Origin: Arabidopsis thaliana
Taxonomy: Eukaryota > Streptophyta > Magnoliopsida > Brassicales > Brassicaceae
Assembly (NCBI RefSeq): GCF_000001735.4
Contig: NC_003076.8
Location: forward strand, 15,565,835 to 15,629,834
Length of the DNA: 64,000 bases
Direction: 5' to 3'
This document shows, piece by piece, positions 38,836 to 48,647 of the stretch (the stretch's first letter is position 1; every line of letters starts with the position of its first letter). The notes under the pieces are model-generated. The model had not been told where the DNA came from. It did not search any database and saw only the letters and a list, made by a program, of their open reading frames with translations. The position numbers were made by a program, and so were the translations under genes.

Positions 38836-40766
38836 CTAGATTTTAACCCGCGGTATACCGCGGGACGATTTATTTTTTAAAAGTAATATATATTAAAACT
38901 TGCAAATTTTATTTTTACATAATATTTATATTTTACAGTTTATAATTGTTATTAAGTAACGCTATACCATGAATTCATGAGACAATTGTTAAAAAAACTG
39001 AAGTTTTAACCCCTATTAAAACAGTATATTAATAATATTTTAAAATTTTATAAATATTGATTCAAATACATCAACCATATAACCCAATTCCAAAATAAAA
39101 CACGTTCTTTAATTTATTTACCCGTCCCATGATTTTTTTTAAAGTAGTAATTTTTAAAATTTAAAAATTATTTTTTTTATATAAAAGTTTTGCAAATTGT
39201 ATCATTCTCTAATACATTTATATTTTATAATTTAATTTTATATATAGTAACATTATACATACGACATAACATTTTTGGTTTTATATAATTTTTTCTAAAT
39301 TAGGATGATTTGATATGTTTAATATTAGTGGTCTTAAAAATAATAAATTAAAGATTTAATCCATATTAAAATGGTGGATTAATTATATTTTACTTTTTTA
39401 TTAATGTTGATTCAAAAACCCGCCCCTCCAAATCCGTCTTGCCAAAAAGTCATTTATTTTATTAATATTAGTTTTATTAATGATATGACTCTGAATTATA
39501 ATCTAAATATTTTAGCTAATAACATAGGAGTGCACTTTATTTATTTAATAGGAGAATGTACCATATGACCTGAATGCACTTTTATCCAAATCCACCAAAA
39601 AAGTCTTGCAAAAATACTATAGAGATAAGAAAACATTGATATTGCGATAAAAAATTAAAAACTAATTTTTATGTGATTAAGATTTAATTAATTTCGTATA
39701 TAAAATATTAAATTGACTTATTTGTTTATAATTTGGTAACAGATAGATATTTGAATATTCAATATATTTTGCTTCAGTTTAAGAAATCTTTGATGATCCG
39801 TCTTTAGATCCAATAAGCCCTATAATCTAGAGATTAACCTGCAGTATACCGCAGGTAGGCTTATATTTTAGTTAAACTAAAAACTTTTATTGTAAAGATG
39901 ATTTAAAAATATATGATACTATTTTATTTGATTTTAAATGTATAGTAAACTGTGAGTTGTATATGTTTTGTTGATATTATCTATATTGTTTAGTGTTTAA
40001 GATTATACACTTGTAGTTTGATTGTTAATTTAAGAGTTTCACCTGTAGTATACCATCTTGTATTAATATCGATCTAAACCCGTTAATTCTAGGATTTTCC
40101 AGATTGTATTAAAAATTGAATCACATCTAATATGTTATTAATTATTGTAGTATATAAGATTATAAATTTTCTATATAATATGTATGAAATTGAATATAAA
40201 TATTTCAAATTATGTCTCGTTACTCAGTAGAAAGTTTTCTTAAATCTATTTTTCACCTGTTATAATATTATTTCATGTATTGAACAGTTTATATTCGTTT
40301 TTAAAAATTCAAATTATGGCATATGCGAGAAAACTCTAATTATTTTTTTATAATGATGATATTATTTTTCTGCAAAAATAGAATCATATAAAGATGAGAA
40401 GTGAACTATAATAATTAATAAAAAAATTAATATGATAATTTAGATACCAAATGTAATTTGTTGATTTTAATTGGTTACTTTTTTGGAAATTAATAATGTA
40501 TTTCGTTTTTCTAATTAAATTAAATTAATTAAAATTTAGATATCACATCTTATATGTTGATTTTGATTGGCTATTATTTTTGAAAATTAATAATGTATTT
40601 CGTTTTTTAATTAATTTAATTAATTAAATTAGTATTTGACTTTTTAATCCTTAAAGAGATAAATTAATTTATTCTTTAAAATTTTATTTCTAATGGCATA
40701 CCTATGTAATTACTTACAAAAATTAAGGTTACATTTAAAATGTACTTCCCAAATAATATAGTAGGA
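38836..40766 (-). mobile_element. Non-autonomous Helitron, copy 2, interrupted by a second Helitron
   Basis: On the minus strand it begins TCCTACTATATTATTTGGGA and ends CCGCGGTATACCGCGG, then GTTAAAATCTAG, followed by T. The 16-base perfect palindrome before the CTAG end is the diagnostic Helitron hairpin. It matches copy 1 (10347-11590) over its length except for the segment 39827-40659, which copy 1 lacks. Confidence 0.85.
39827..40659 (-). mobile_element. Helitron nested inside copy 2
   Basis: On the minus strand the left end is TCTCTTTAAGGATTAAAAAG. The right end is CCTGCGGTATACTGCAGG, a near-perfect hairpin, then TTAATCTCTAG. It interrupts text that is continuous in copy 1. It contains a tandem duplication of about 100 bases in which AATTAATAATGTATTTCG appears twice (near 40487 and 40587). 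The flanking base after the CTAG end is A rather than T, a small departure from the A/T insertion rule, so the border may be off by a base or two. Confidence 0.65.
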
Positions 40767-40992
40767 TAATTATAAAAAAAAAAAACTTAACAAAACCAAT
40801 AAAAATGTGTATTATATATTTGTTTTCAAATAATTGTTTTCGCTAGGGGATCAATTATTTTGTATTAAATATGGACCAACCAAAGTAATCAGTCTACCCC
40901 TATATTTACGTTCCCTATCCATTATCGACAAAAAGCAATCACTCCTCAAGCAAATCACTCCTCACACCACAGAAAAACAAATAATTGAAGAA

Positions 40993-41271
40993 ATGAAGTC
41001 AATAGTCTTCTTCTTCCTCCTCCTGCTCTTTGCCGTAGCAACCTCCGATAACGTGATAAATGGTTGGTATAATCTCACAGCCGTCCATGACGATGAAGTG
41101 ATTTGGAGTTCTTTTGCGGCGCCAATGATGAAAGGTGGTTCGTCGTACATAACCTATCCGGTCTTGCGACCTCAGCAGGCATGTAATCCTTGTAGTGGAG
41201 CCGTTAAATATGCCAAGAAGAAGAATTGTCTTGTCTACACCAGATGCAAACGCTTTCCTAAGGGCATGTAA
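40993..41271 (+). CDS. Small secreted Cys-rich peptide, RALF-like
   Basis: 92 residues, single exon. A strong signal peptide (MKSIVFFFLLLLFAVATS) is followed by an acidic pro-region with an NLT glycosylation site. The C-terminal core resembles rapid alkalinization factors: YITY (52-55), then PVLRPQQACNPC, a Lys-rich stretch, and NCLVYTRCKRF. The four Cys are at 64, 67, 79 and 85. The last pair (C-x5-C followed by basic residues) has RALF spacing, but the first pair is unusually close. The dibasic RRxL processing site of large RALFs is absent, as in many small family members. TATA-like TATATTT at 40901. Its promoter begins 227 bases from a Helitron end. RALFs bind malectin-like receptor kinases, and four such genes follow. 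The RALF call is inference from motif and Cys pattern; another Cys-rich family is possible. Confidence 0.55.
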   Translation: MKSIVFFFLLLLFAVATSDNVINGWYNLTAVHDDEVIWSSFAAPMMKGGSSYITYPVLRPQQACNPCSGAVKYAKKKNCLVYTRCKRFPKGM

Positions 41272-42890
41272 CATACTCCTTATATATTCTCTATGTTTCA
41301 GTTTGTGTCGTTCTAAGCGTTTGGGAAATAACTTGCTTGTAACAAAATGTACGGTGTCTGTTTGTTGCCAAATTATTGAGTGTTGTTTCTTAATAATTTT
41401 CTTTAAAGTCAGCGAAGTAATTATTCTATAAAAACTAAGAGTTGCTCTATCTAGATATATATACAATTGTGGACTACTTCTTTAAAAATTAAATAAATTG
41501 GTAAAGTTTAAAGGTACGTCTCCCAAGCAGAAACTGAACTAAAGAATTCAGGACCAAACTCCTCTGAAGGGAAACACTCAAAAAACAAAAACAAAAAAAG
41601 ATTCATTTGGTAAACATAATAATAGTGAAGAAAATATAATATGCCAAAAGTGGGTTTTGAACTCATGTCCTTATGGAAGTGCAAGTTTACGTATTAATGT
41701 ATTATTCAAGTGTACTAATCGCAAGTAAGAAAGGACGAGAAGTTCAGAAGCTGTGTTCGGGATTTGTTGCTTTTCCTTCAGTGTCTCTAGTCTGTTTTAG
41801 TTCTCGGATTTTTATTGGTTTATGTCTAAGTGTTGTACGTAGTCTACTTATTCTAATTTTAGATCGTGTTGTTTTAGTGTTTCTTGCTAGTCTCCGAAGT
41901 TTCTTTATTCGGCTTTTTCTCCTGAGATACCAAAGTATATTTTAATATGTATATGTTGGCTTTGTTTTATTCGTGTTCTTCGGTCCTTTGATGTATGTTC
42001 TCAGCCTTTCGACAACAAATCCAATATATAACTTAGATGACAAAGAAAAGAAATAAAAAACCTCATATCCTTATATACTATCTGAAACTAGCCATTTAAA
42101 CAACCTTCGCTATTTATTTTACTTAAGCGATGAATGGTAATTGATGTACAAAATCAGACAAGTAGTAAACTTAGGGGTTTTTAGTAAGCTTAGTTCGTAT
42201 CGAGAATCAATGGACGTAACTTTGAGGTTTAACTCTCCTCCTTAACACTTTTTATGATATATCAAATCAAATATATTTTTTTACTAAGATTGGTGTTCTT
42301 CAATTAATGTTTCATCTCTTTTAGGTTCTTTGCACAATAAGTTTTTCATGAGCTATCTAAGTTCTTAGCTTATTTTCTATCTTAATAAAGCTTTCAATCA
42401 TTGTTATAAACATAATTTTCCTCTTTTAAAATAAACGTATATGTAAATAAGTAATATATTCACAAATAAATATAAAACTTTAAAACTAAGATACTGAAAA
42501 ATATTTTTGATAGTTTTATAATTAAAAATCAATCTCTTTTTATATCTCAATTGTAAAAAACACTGCAAAACAAACCTCAATATAAACAATATTAGTTATT
42601 TTCCACAACCAAATTTTACATTACAAATTTACAATTATATCTTCTAGGCTTGCTAAGTCTAACTAACTGAAGCTCATAGCATGTGGTTTGATTTTAACCT
42701 ATTTACTGGAACCCTCTAAAATGAACCCAAAGCTCTAAAAGAGTCGAGCTTTTTTGGGTTTGAGTCTGAGGGTAGACTAAAACAACAAATGAGTCAATTT
42801 GCGTCATCTTTTAATTCTTGGACCTTAGGCAAATTGACCCCACGGAAGAAAAACTTCATCGATACCTTCTTGTTTTGCTTGACCTGAAAA
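41272..42890. other. Intergenic between the RALF-like gene and MDS1
   Basis: The first ~130 bases are likely 3' untranslated region. A T/G-rich block at 41740-42010 resembles a LINE 3' region; otherwise A/T-rich with nothing recognised. Confidence 0.35.
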
Positions 42891-42904
42891 GTCAATGGTT
42901 GACC
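42891..42904. promoter_or_regulatory. Inverted W-box pair in the MDS1 promoter
   Basis: GTCAATGGTTGACC places two TTGAC cores head to head about 90 bases before the start codon. A near-identical site precedes MDS3. WRKY factors bind TTGAC(C/T) in defence- and stress-regulated promoters. Confidence 0.6.
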
Positions 42905-42989
42905 AAGTGAGTCACTCACCACCCATTAGTCTCTTATCTTCTCAAAATTCTTCAATTCTCTTCTCGTTTTTTTTTTTTTATCAATTCCA

Positions 42990-45632
42990 ATGATCTGTCA
43001 CGTTTTAGTAATTTTCACTATTCTCGTTTCCGCCGTCGTCGACGCAACGGCGTCGTATGAGCCCACTGATGTCTTTCTCATCAATTGCGGCGATACCTCC
43101 AACAACATGGACTACAGTGGCCGGAACTGGACGACGGAGAATCCGAAATTTATGTCATCGAATGCAGTTGACGACGCGTCGTTCACTTCATCTGCGTCAT
43201 ACCAAGAATCAGGGATTCCTCAAGTGCCGTACTTGAAAGCTAGGATTTTCCGATATGATTTCACTTACAGTTTTCCAGTCTCTCCCGGCTGGAAATTCCT
43301 CCGGTTATACTTTTATCCGACCCGTTACGGATCCGATTTCGACGCCGTTAAATCCTTCTTCTCCGTCAACGTCAACCGTTTCACTCTCTTGCATAACTTC
43401 AGTGTAAAAGCTTCCATACCGGAGTCAAGTTCTCTAATCAAAGAGTTTATCGTTCCGGTTAACCAAACTCTTGATCTCACGTTCACGCCCTCTCCGAATT
43501 CATTAGCTTTCGTTAACGGAATCGAGATTATCTCCATGCCTGACCGGTTTTACTCAAAGGGAGGATTTGACGACGTTGTAAGAAACGTTGGTAGGGACGT
43601 TGACTTCGAGATAGACAACTCCACGGCTTTCGAGACCGTTTATCGGGTAAACGTAGGTGGAAAAGTGGTGGGCGACGTCGGAGATTCGGGAATGTTCCGG
43701 CGTTGGCTTTCCGATGAAGGTTTCTTACTCGGTATTAATTCGGGAGCCATTCCGAATATAACAGGTGTAAAGATCAACTACACGGATAAAACTCCCGCGT
43801 ACGTTGCGCCGGAAGATGTATACACGACGTGTCGCCTGATGGGGAACAAAGACAGTCCTGAGCTAAACCTGAATTTCAACCTGACGTGGCTCTTTGAAGT
43901 CGATGCCGGGTTTGCCTATATAGTGAGGCTTCATTTCTGTGAGACGCAACCGGAAGTCAACAAAACGGGTGACCGCGTCTTCTCCATCTTCTTCGGATAT
44001 CAACTGGCCATGCGTGAAATGGACGTGTTTCGGCTGAGTGGTGGTTTTCGGCTACCGATGTATCTAGATTTCAAGGTACTTGTCGACGCCGACGGAACTA
44101 GCCAGAGACCTAGTCTTCGAGTTGACTTGACACCTTACAAAGAGGACTATCCAACCTATTACGACGCTATTTTGAGTGGTGTAGAGATTCTCAAGCTGAG
44201 TAATTCTGATGGTAATCTTGCGGGGCTTAATCCAATTCCTCAACTAAGTCCACCACCACAATCTATAACGCCACTAAAAGGAAAAGGCAAGTCATCACAT
44301 GTTTTGCCAATAATAATTGCAGTGGTTGGTTCTGCAGTTGCGCTAGCGTTTTTTGTTCTTGTTGTTGTCCTCGTTGTTATGAAGAGAAAGAAGAAGAGCA
44401 ACGAGTCTAGTGTAGATACCACGAACAAGCCTTCTACGAACTCGTCATGGGGTCCTCTTCTGCACGGGACAGGCTCTACAAATACAAAATCTGCCTCATC
44501 TCTTCCATCAGATCTCTGCCGTCGATTCTCCATCTACGAAATCAAATCCGCCACAAATGATTTCGAGGAAAAACTAATCATAGGAGTAGGCGGGTTTGGT
44601 TCTGTCTACAAAGGACGAATAGACGGTGGAGCCACACTTGTTGCGGTTAAACGGCTGGAAATTACATCGAACCAAGGTGCTAAAGAGTTCGATACAGAGC
44701 TCGAGATGCTTTCAAAGCTTCGACATGTACACCTCGTCTCTCTAATCGGATATTGCGATGACGACAACGAGATGGTACTTGTCTATGAGTATATGCCACA
44801 TGGTACACTTAAAGATCATCTTTTCAGGAGAGACAAGGCCTCTGATCCTCCATTGTCATGGAAACGAAGGCTAGAGATTTGCATTGGAGCAGCTCGTGGA
44901 TTACAGTATCTTCATACTGGAGCCAAGTACACGATCATACATAGAGACATCAAAACCACAAACATACTTCTCGATGAGAACTTCGTCGCTAAAGTATCTG
45001 ACTTTGGTTTATCAAGAGTTGGTCCTACTAGTGCTTCTCAAACGCATGTCTCCACCGTCGTTAAAGGAACGTTTGGTTACTTGGATCCCGAGTACTATCG
45101 CCGTCAAATCTTGACCGAAAAATCCGACGTGTACTCTTTTGGAGTTGTTCTGTTGGAGGTTTTGTGCTGTAGACCGATCAGAATGCAAAGTGTTCCACCG
45201 GAACAAGCAGATTTGATCCGATGGGTGAAGTCAAATTTCAATAAAAGAACCGTTGATCAGATCATTGACTCAGATTTAACCGCTGATATCACTTCGACCT
45301 CGATGGAGAAGTTTTGTGAGATAGCCATTAGATGTGTTCAAGACCGTGGTATGGAACGGCCACCGATGAACGACGTTGTTTGGGCGCTTGAGTTTGCTCT
45401 TCAGCTTCACGAGACTGCTAAGAAGAAGAATGACAACGTGGAGTCTCTGGATCTAATGCCAAGTGGTGAAGTTGGTACGACCACGGACGGAGAAGATGAC
45501 TTGTTTAGTAGGACTACAGGACACGTTGGGAAATCGACCACGACCGATGACTCTGTTCTAGTTGTTGGTGATGAGAGGAGTGGTTCGAGTTGGGGAGTAT
45601 TTTCGGAGATCAATGAACCTAAAGCACGGTAG
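42990..45632 (+). CDS. MDS1: Malectin-like receptor kinase MEDOS1 (CrRLK1L family)
   Basis: Single-exon gene, 880 residues, plasma-membrane receptor related to FERONIA. A signal peptide (about 1-22) leads into [17 protein letters not shown]. Two tandem malectin-like domains fill about 25-405, with the conserved YVRLHFCE-type motif ([10 protein letters not shown]) near 312. The transmembrane helix is at about 437-463 (VLPIIIAVVGSAVALAFF), then a basic stop-transfer KRKKKS. The Ser/Thr kinase spans about 515-800: glycine loop GVGGFGSVYKG near 531, the catalytic Lys in VAVKRLE near 553, HRDIKTTNILL at 651 (RD type) and DFGLSR at 671. All catalytic residues are present, so it should be active. 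The C-terminal tail is identical to that of MDS2. From memory, MEDOS genes mediate growth responses to metal ions. Confidence 0.95.
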   Translation: MICHVLVIFTILVSAVVDATASYEPTDVFLINCGDTSNNMDYSGRNWTTENPKFMSSNAVDDASFTSSASYQESGIPQVPYLKARIFRYDFTYSFPVSPGWKFLRLYFYPTRYGSDFDAVKSFFSVNVNRFTLLHNFSVKASIPESSSLIKEFIVPVNQTLDLTFTPSPNSLAFVNGIEIISMPDRFYSKGGFDDVVRNVGRDVDFEIDNSTAFETVYRVNVGGKVVGDVGDSGMFRRWLSDEGFLLGINSGAIPNITGVKINYTDKTPAYVAPEDVYTTCRLMGNKDSPELNLNFNLTWLFEVDAGFAYIVRLHFCETQPEVNKTGDRVFSIFFGYQLAMREMDVFRLSGGFRLPMYLDFKVLVDADGTSQRPSLRVDLTPYKEDYPTYYDAILSGVEILKLSNSDGNLAGLNPIPQLSPPPQSITPLKGKGKSSHVLPIIIAVVGSAVALAFFVLVVVLVVMKRKKKSNESSVDTTNKPSTNSSWGPLLHGTGSTNTKSASSLPSDLCRRFSIYEIKSATNDFEEKLIIGVGGFGSVYKGRIDGGATLVAVKRLEITSNQGAKEFDTELEMLSKLRHVHLVSLIGYCDDDNEMVLVYEYMPHGTLKDHLFRRDKASDPPLSWKRRLEICIGAARGLQYLHTGAKYTIIHRDIKTTNILLDENFVAKVSDFGLSRVGPTSASQTHVSTVVKGTFGYLDPEYYRRQILTEKSDVYSFGVVLLEVLCCRPIRMQSVPPEQADLIRWVKSNFNKRTVDQIIDSDLTADITSTSMEKFCEIAIRCVQDRGMERPPMNDVVWALEFALQLHETAKKKNDNVESLDLMPSGEVGTTTDGEDDLFSRTTGHVGKSTTTDDSVLVVGDERSGSSWGVFSEINEPKAR

Positions 45633-46025
45633 ATTTGATGGCTTGGTAAACAAGTATCACATTCTGGTTAGGGTTGATATATATTTGTGTATGTATAATT
45701 GTTGAATAAACACATTATTGTATTTAAATTACATTTTGATGATTATTTAGCAGCTTAAATTTAGATATTATATACTTGCTTTTATTTGACCAGAGATAAA
45801 GTTGGATTTTTTTTTGGCGGTTCGTAACGGTTGAGAATATGTTTGACATTTGTCTCAAAATGCAATCAAAAAAGTTTTGCAATATAAAATTTTGTTAAAT
45901 ACAGTCGTTAAAAAAAACAAAATTGTTAAATAAGTTCCTTCGCCATTTCACGTGGCTCTTAAGTCATAACCTAGTTATGAAAAATGAAAAACACCTAATC
46001 TTTTCTTTTTCAACTTCAATACCAA

Positions 46026-48647
46026 ATGATCCGTCACGCTTTGTTAATATTCTCTATTCTCGTTTCCACCCCCATAGTAGGAGAAGGAGCAACGTCGACG
46101 TATGAACCCACCGATGTCTTTCTCTTCAACTGCGGCGACACTTCAAACAACGTCGACGTTAGTGGCCGAAACTGGACGGCGGAAAATCAGAAAATTCTAT
46201 CGTCAAATTTAGTCAACGCTTCGTTCACTGCACAAGCGTCATACCAAGAATCAGGAGTTTCTCAGATTCCGTACATGACAGCTCGAATATTCCGATCTGA
46301 GTTCACCTACAGTTTTCCAGTCACTCCCGGTTCAAATTTTCTCCGGTTATACTTTTACCCGACCCGATACGGTTCCCAATTCAACGCCGTCAAATCCTTC
46401 TTCTCCGTCAAAGTCAACGGCTTCACTCTCTTGAACAACTTCAGCGCTGACTTAACGGTAAAAGCATCTAAACCGCAAACGGAGTTTATAATCAAAGAGT
46501 TTATTATTCCGGTTTACCAAACGTTGAATCTCACTTTCACGCCGTCTTTAGATTCCTTAGCTTTCGTTAACGGAATCGAGATTGTCTCCATACCTAACCG
46601 GTTTTACTCAAAGGGAGGATTTGACGACGTTATAACTAACGTTGGTAGTTCCGTTGACTTTCACATAGAAAATTCAACGGCTTTTGAGACAGTTTACCGG
46701 TTAAACGTAGGGGGAAAAACGGTTGGAGATTCGGGAATGTTCCGACGATGGGTCTCTGATGATGAGATCATACTCAGTGAAAGTTCAGGAATCTCTCCGA
46801 TCGTACCAGATATAAAGATTAACTACACGGAGAAAACTCCGTCGTACGTTGCGCCGGATGACGTGTACGCCACGTCTCGCTCAATGGGAAACGCGGATCA
46901 CCCTGAGCAAAACCTAAATTTTAACCTGACTTGGTTATTCACCGTTGATGCTGGGTTTAGCTACCTTGTGAGGCTTCATTTCTGTGAGACTTTGTCAGAA
47001 GTGAACAAAGAGGGTCAACGCGTCTTCTCTATCTTTATTGAAAATCAAACGGCTACGCTTGAGATGGACGTGTTTCGGATGAGTGGTGGTTCTTGGATTC
47101 CGATGTATCTGGATTATACTGTGATTGCGGGTTCGGGAAGTGGTCGGAGACATGATCTAAGGCTTGATTTGCATCCTTTGGTGAGCATTAATCCGAAATA
47201 TTATGATGCTATTCTGAATGGTGTGGAGATTCTCAAGATGAATGATCCCGATGGTAATCTTGCAGGACCTAATCCAGATCCTCTAGTATCACCAGACTTA
47301 ATACCAAACCGTGCAACGCCGCGGATTCGAAAAAATAAGTCACATATTTTGCCGATCACACTTGCAGTGGTTGGTTCTTTAGTTGTGCTAGCAATGTTTG
47401 TTGTTGGTGTTCTTGTTATCATGAAGAAGAAGAAGAAGAGCAAGCCATCTACAAACTCGTCATGGTGTCCTCTTCCGCACGGGACAGATTCTACGAATAC
47501 AAAACCAGCGAAATCTCTGCCCGCGGATCTCTGTCGTCGATTCTCCATTTTCGAAATCAAATCCGCCACAAATGATTTCGAGGACAAGCTAATCATCGGA
47601 GTAGGCGGGTTTGGTTCTGTCTACAAAGGACAAATAGACGGTGGAGCCACACTTGTTGCGGTTAAACGGCTGGAAATTACATCGAACCAAGGTGCTAAAG
47701 AGTTCGAAACAGAGCTCGAGATGCTCTCAAAGCTTCGACATGTACATCTCGTCTCTCTAATCGGCTACTGCGACGAGGACAACGAGATGGTACTAGTCTA
47801 TGAGTATATGCCACATGGTACACTTAAAGATCATCTTTTCAGGAGGGACAAAACCTCTGATCCTCCATTGTCATGGAAACGAAGGCTAGAGATTTGCATT
47901 GGAGCAGCTCGTGGATTACAGTATCTTCATACTGGAGCCAAGTACACGATCATACATAGAGACATCAAAACCACAAACATACTTCTCGATGAGAACTTCG
48001 TCACTAAAGTATCTGACTTTGGTTTATCAAGAGTTGGTCCTACTAGTGCTTCTCAAACGCATGTCTCCACCGTCGTTAAAGGAACGTTTGGTTACTTGGA
48101 CCCCGAGTACTATCGCCGTCAAGTCTTGACCGAAAAATCTGACGTGTACTCCTTTGGAGTTGTTCTGTTGGAGGTTTTGTGTTGTAGACCGATTAGAATG
48201 CAAAGTGTTCCACCGGAACAAGCAGATTTGATCCGATGGGTGAAGTCAAATTACAGAAGAGGAACCGTTGATCAGATCATTGACTCAGATTTATCGGCTG
48301 ATATCACTTCGACATCGTTGGAAAAGTTTTGTGAGATAGCCGTTAGATGCGTTCAGGACCGTGGTATGGAACGGCCACCGATGAACGACGTTGTTTGGGC
48401 GCTTGAGTTTGCTCTTCAGCTTCACGAGACTGCTAAGAAGAAGAATGACAACGTGGAGTCTCTGGATCTAATGCCAAGTGGTGAGGTTGGTACGACCACG
48501 GACGGAGAAGATGACTTGTTTAGTAGGACTACAGGACACGTGGGGAAATCGACCACGACCGATGACTCTGTTCTAGTTGTTGGTGATGAGAGGAGTGGTT
48601 CGAGTTGGGGAGTATTTTCGGAGATCAATGAACCTAAAGCACGGTAG
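46026..48647 (+). CDS. MDS2: Malectin-like receptor kinase MEDOS2 (CrRLK1L family)
   Basis: Single exon, 873 residues, 0.4 kb downstream of MDS1 in the same direction. Signal peptide, [17 protein letters not shown], two malectin-like domains with [10 protein letters not shown], a transmembrane helix (ILPITLAVVGSLVVLAMF, about 439-460) and an RD kinase (GVGGFGSVYKG, VAVKRLE, HRDIKTTNILL, DFGLSR). The juxtamembrane part is about ten residues shorter than in MDS1. From about codon 505 to the end it is almost identical to MDS1 in DNA, while the ectodomain is clearly more diverged. That points to gene conversion or selection for different ligand binding with shared signalling. Confidence 0.95.
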   Translation: MIRHALLIFSILVSTPIVGEGATSTYEPTDVFLFNCGDTSNNVDVSGRNWTAENQKILSSNLVNASFTAQASYQESGVSQIPYMTARIFRSEFTYSFPVTPGSNFLRLYFYPTRYGSQFNAVKSFFSVKVNGFTLLNNFSADLTVKASKPQTEFIIKEFIIPVYQTLNLTFTPSLDSLAFVNGIEIVSIPNRFYSKGGFDDVITNVGSSVDFHIENSTAFETVYRLNVGGKTVGDSGMFRRWVSDDEIILSESSGISPIVPDIKINYTEKTPSYVAPDDVYATSRSMGNADHPEQNLNFNLTWLFTVDAGFSYLVRLHFCETLSEVNKEGQRVFSIFIENQTATLEMDVFRMSGGSWIPMYLDYTVIAGSGSGRRHDLRLDLHPLVSINPKYYDAILNGVEILKMNDPDGNLAGPNPDPLVSPDLIPNRATPRIRKNKSHILPITLAVVGSLVVLAMFVVGVLVIMKKKKKSKPSTNSSWCPLPHGTDSTNTKPAKSLPADLCRRFSIFEIKSATNDFEDKLIIGVGGFGSVYKGQIDGGATLVAVKRLEITSNQGAKEFETELEMLSKLRHVHLVSLIGYCDEDNEMVLVYEYMPHGTLKDHLFRRDKTSDPPLSWKRRLEICIGAARGLQYLHTGAKYTIIHRDIKTTNILLDENFVTKVSDFGLSRVGPTSASQTHVSTVVKGTFGYLDPEYYRRQVLTEKSDVYSFGVVLLEVLCCRPIRMQSVPPEQADLIRWVKSNYRRGTVDQIIDSDLSADITSTSLEKFCEIAVRCVQDRGMERPPMNDVVWALEFALQLHETAKKKNDNVESLDLMPSGEVGTTTDGEDDLFSRTTGHVGKSTTTDDSVLVVGDERSGSSWGVFSEINEPKAR

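Noticed and set aside
41673-41945. 90-codon hydrophobic frame between the RALF-like gene and MDS1
   Set aside because: T-rich DNA gives hydrophobic codons by chance; no signal peptide structure, and the text resembles a LINE 3' region.
44884-45114. 76-codon plus-strand frame inside the MDS1 kinase, repeated in MDS2 at 47899
   Set aside because: Out-of-frame reading of the kinase catalytic region; the real frame there is complete.
44240-45613. Minus-strand open frames inside MDS1 (44240-44533, 45012-45206, 45407-45613) and the equivalents in MDS2-4
   Set aside because: They are antisense shadows of intact receptor kinase genes. They recur at the same place in each paralogue because the DNA is duplicated, and have no recognisable protein content.
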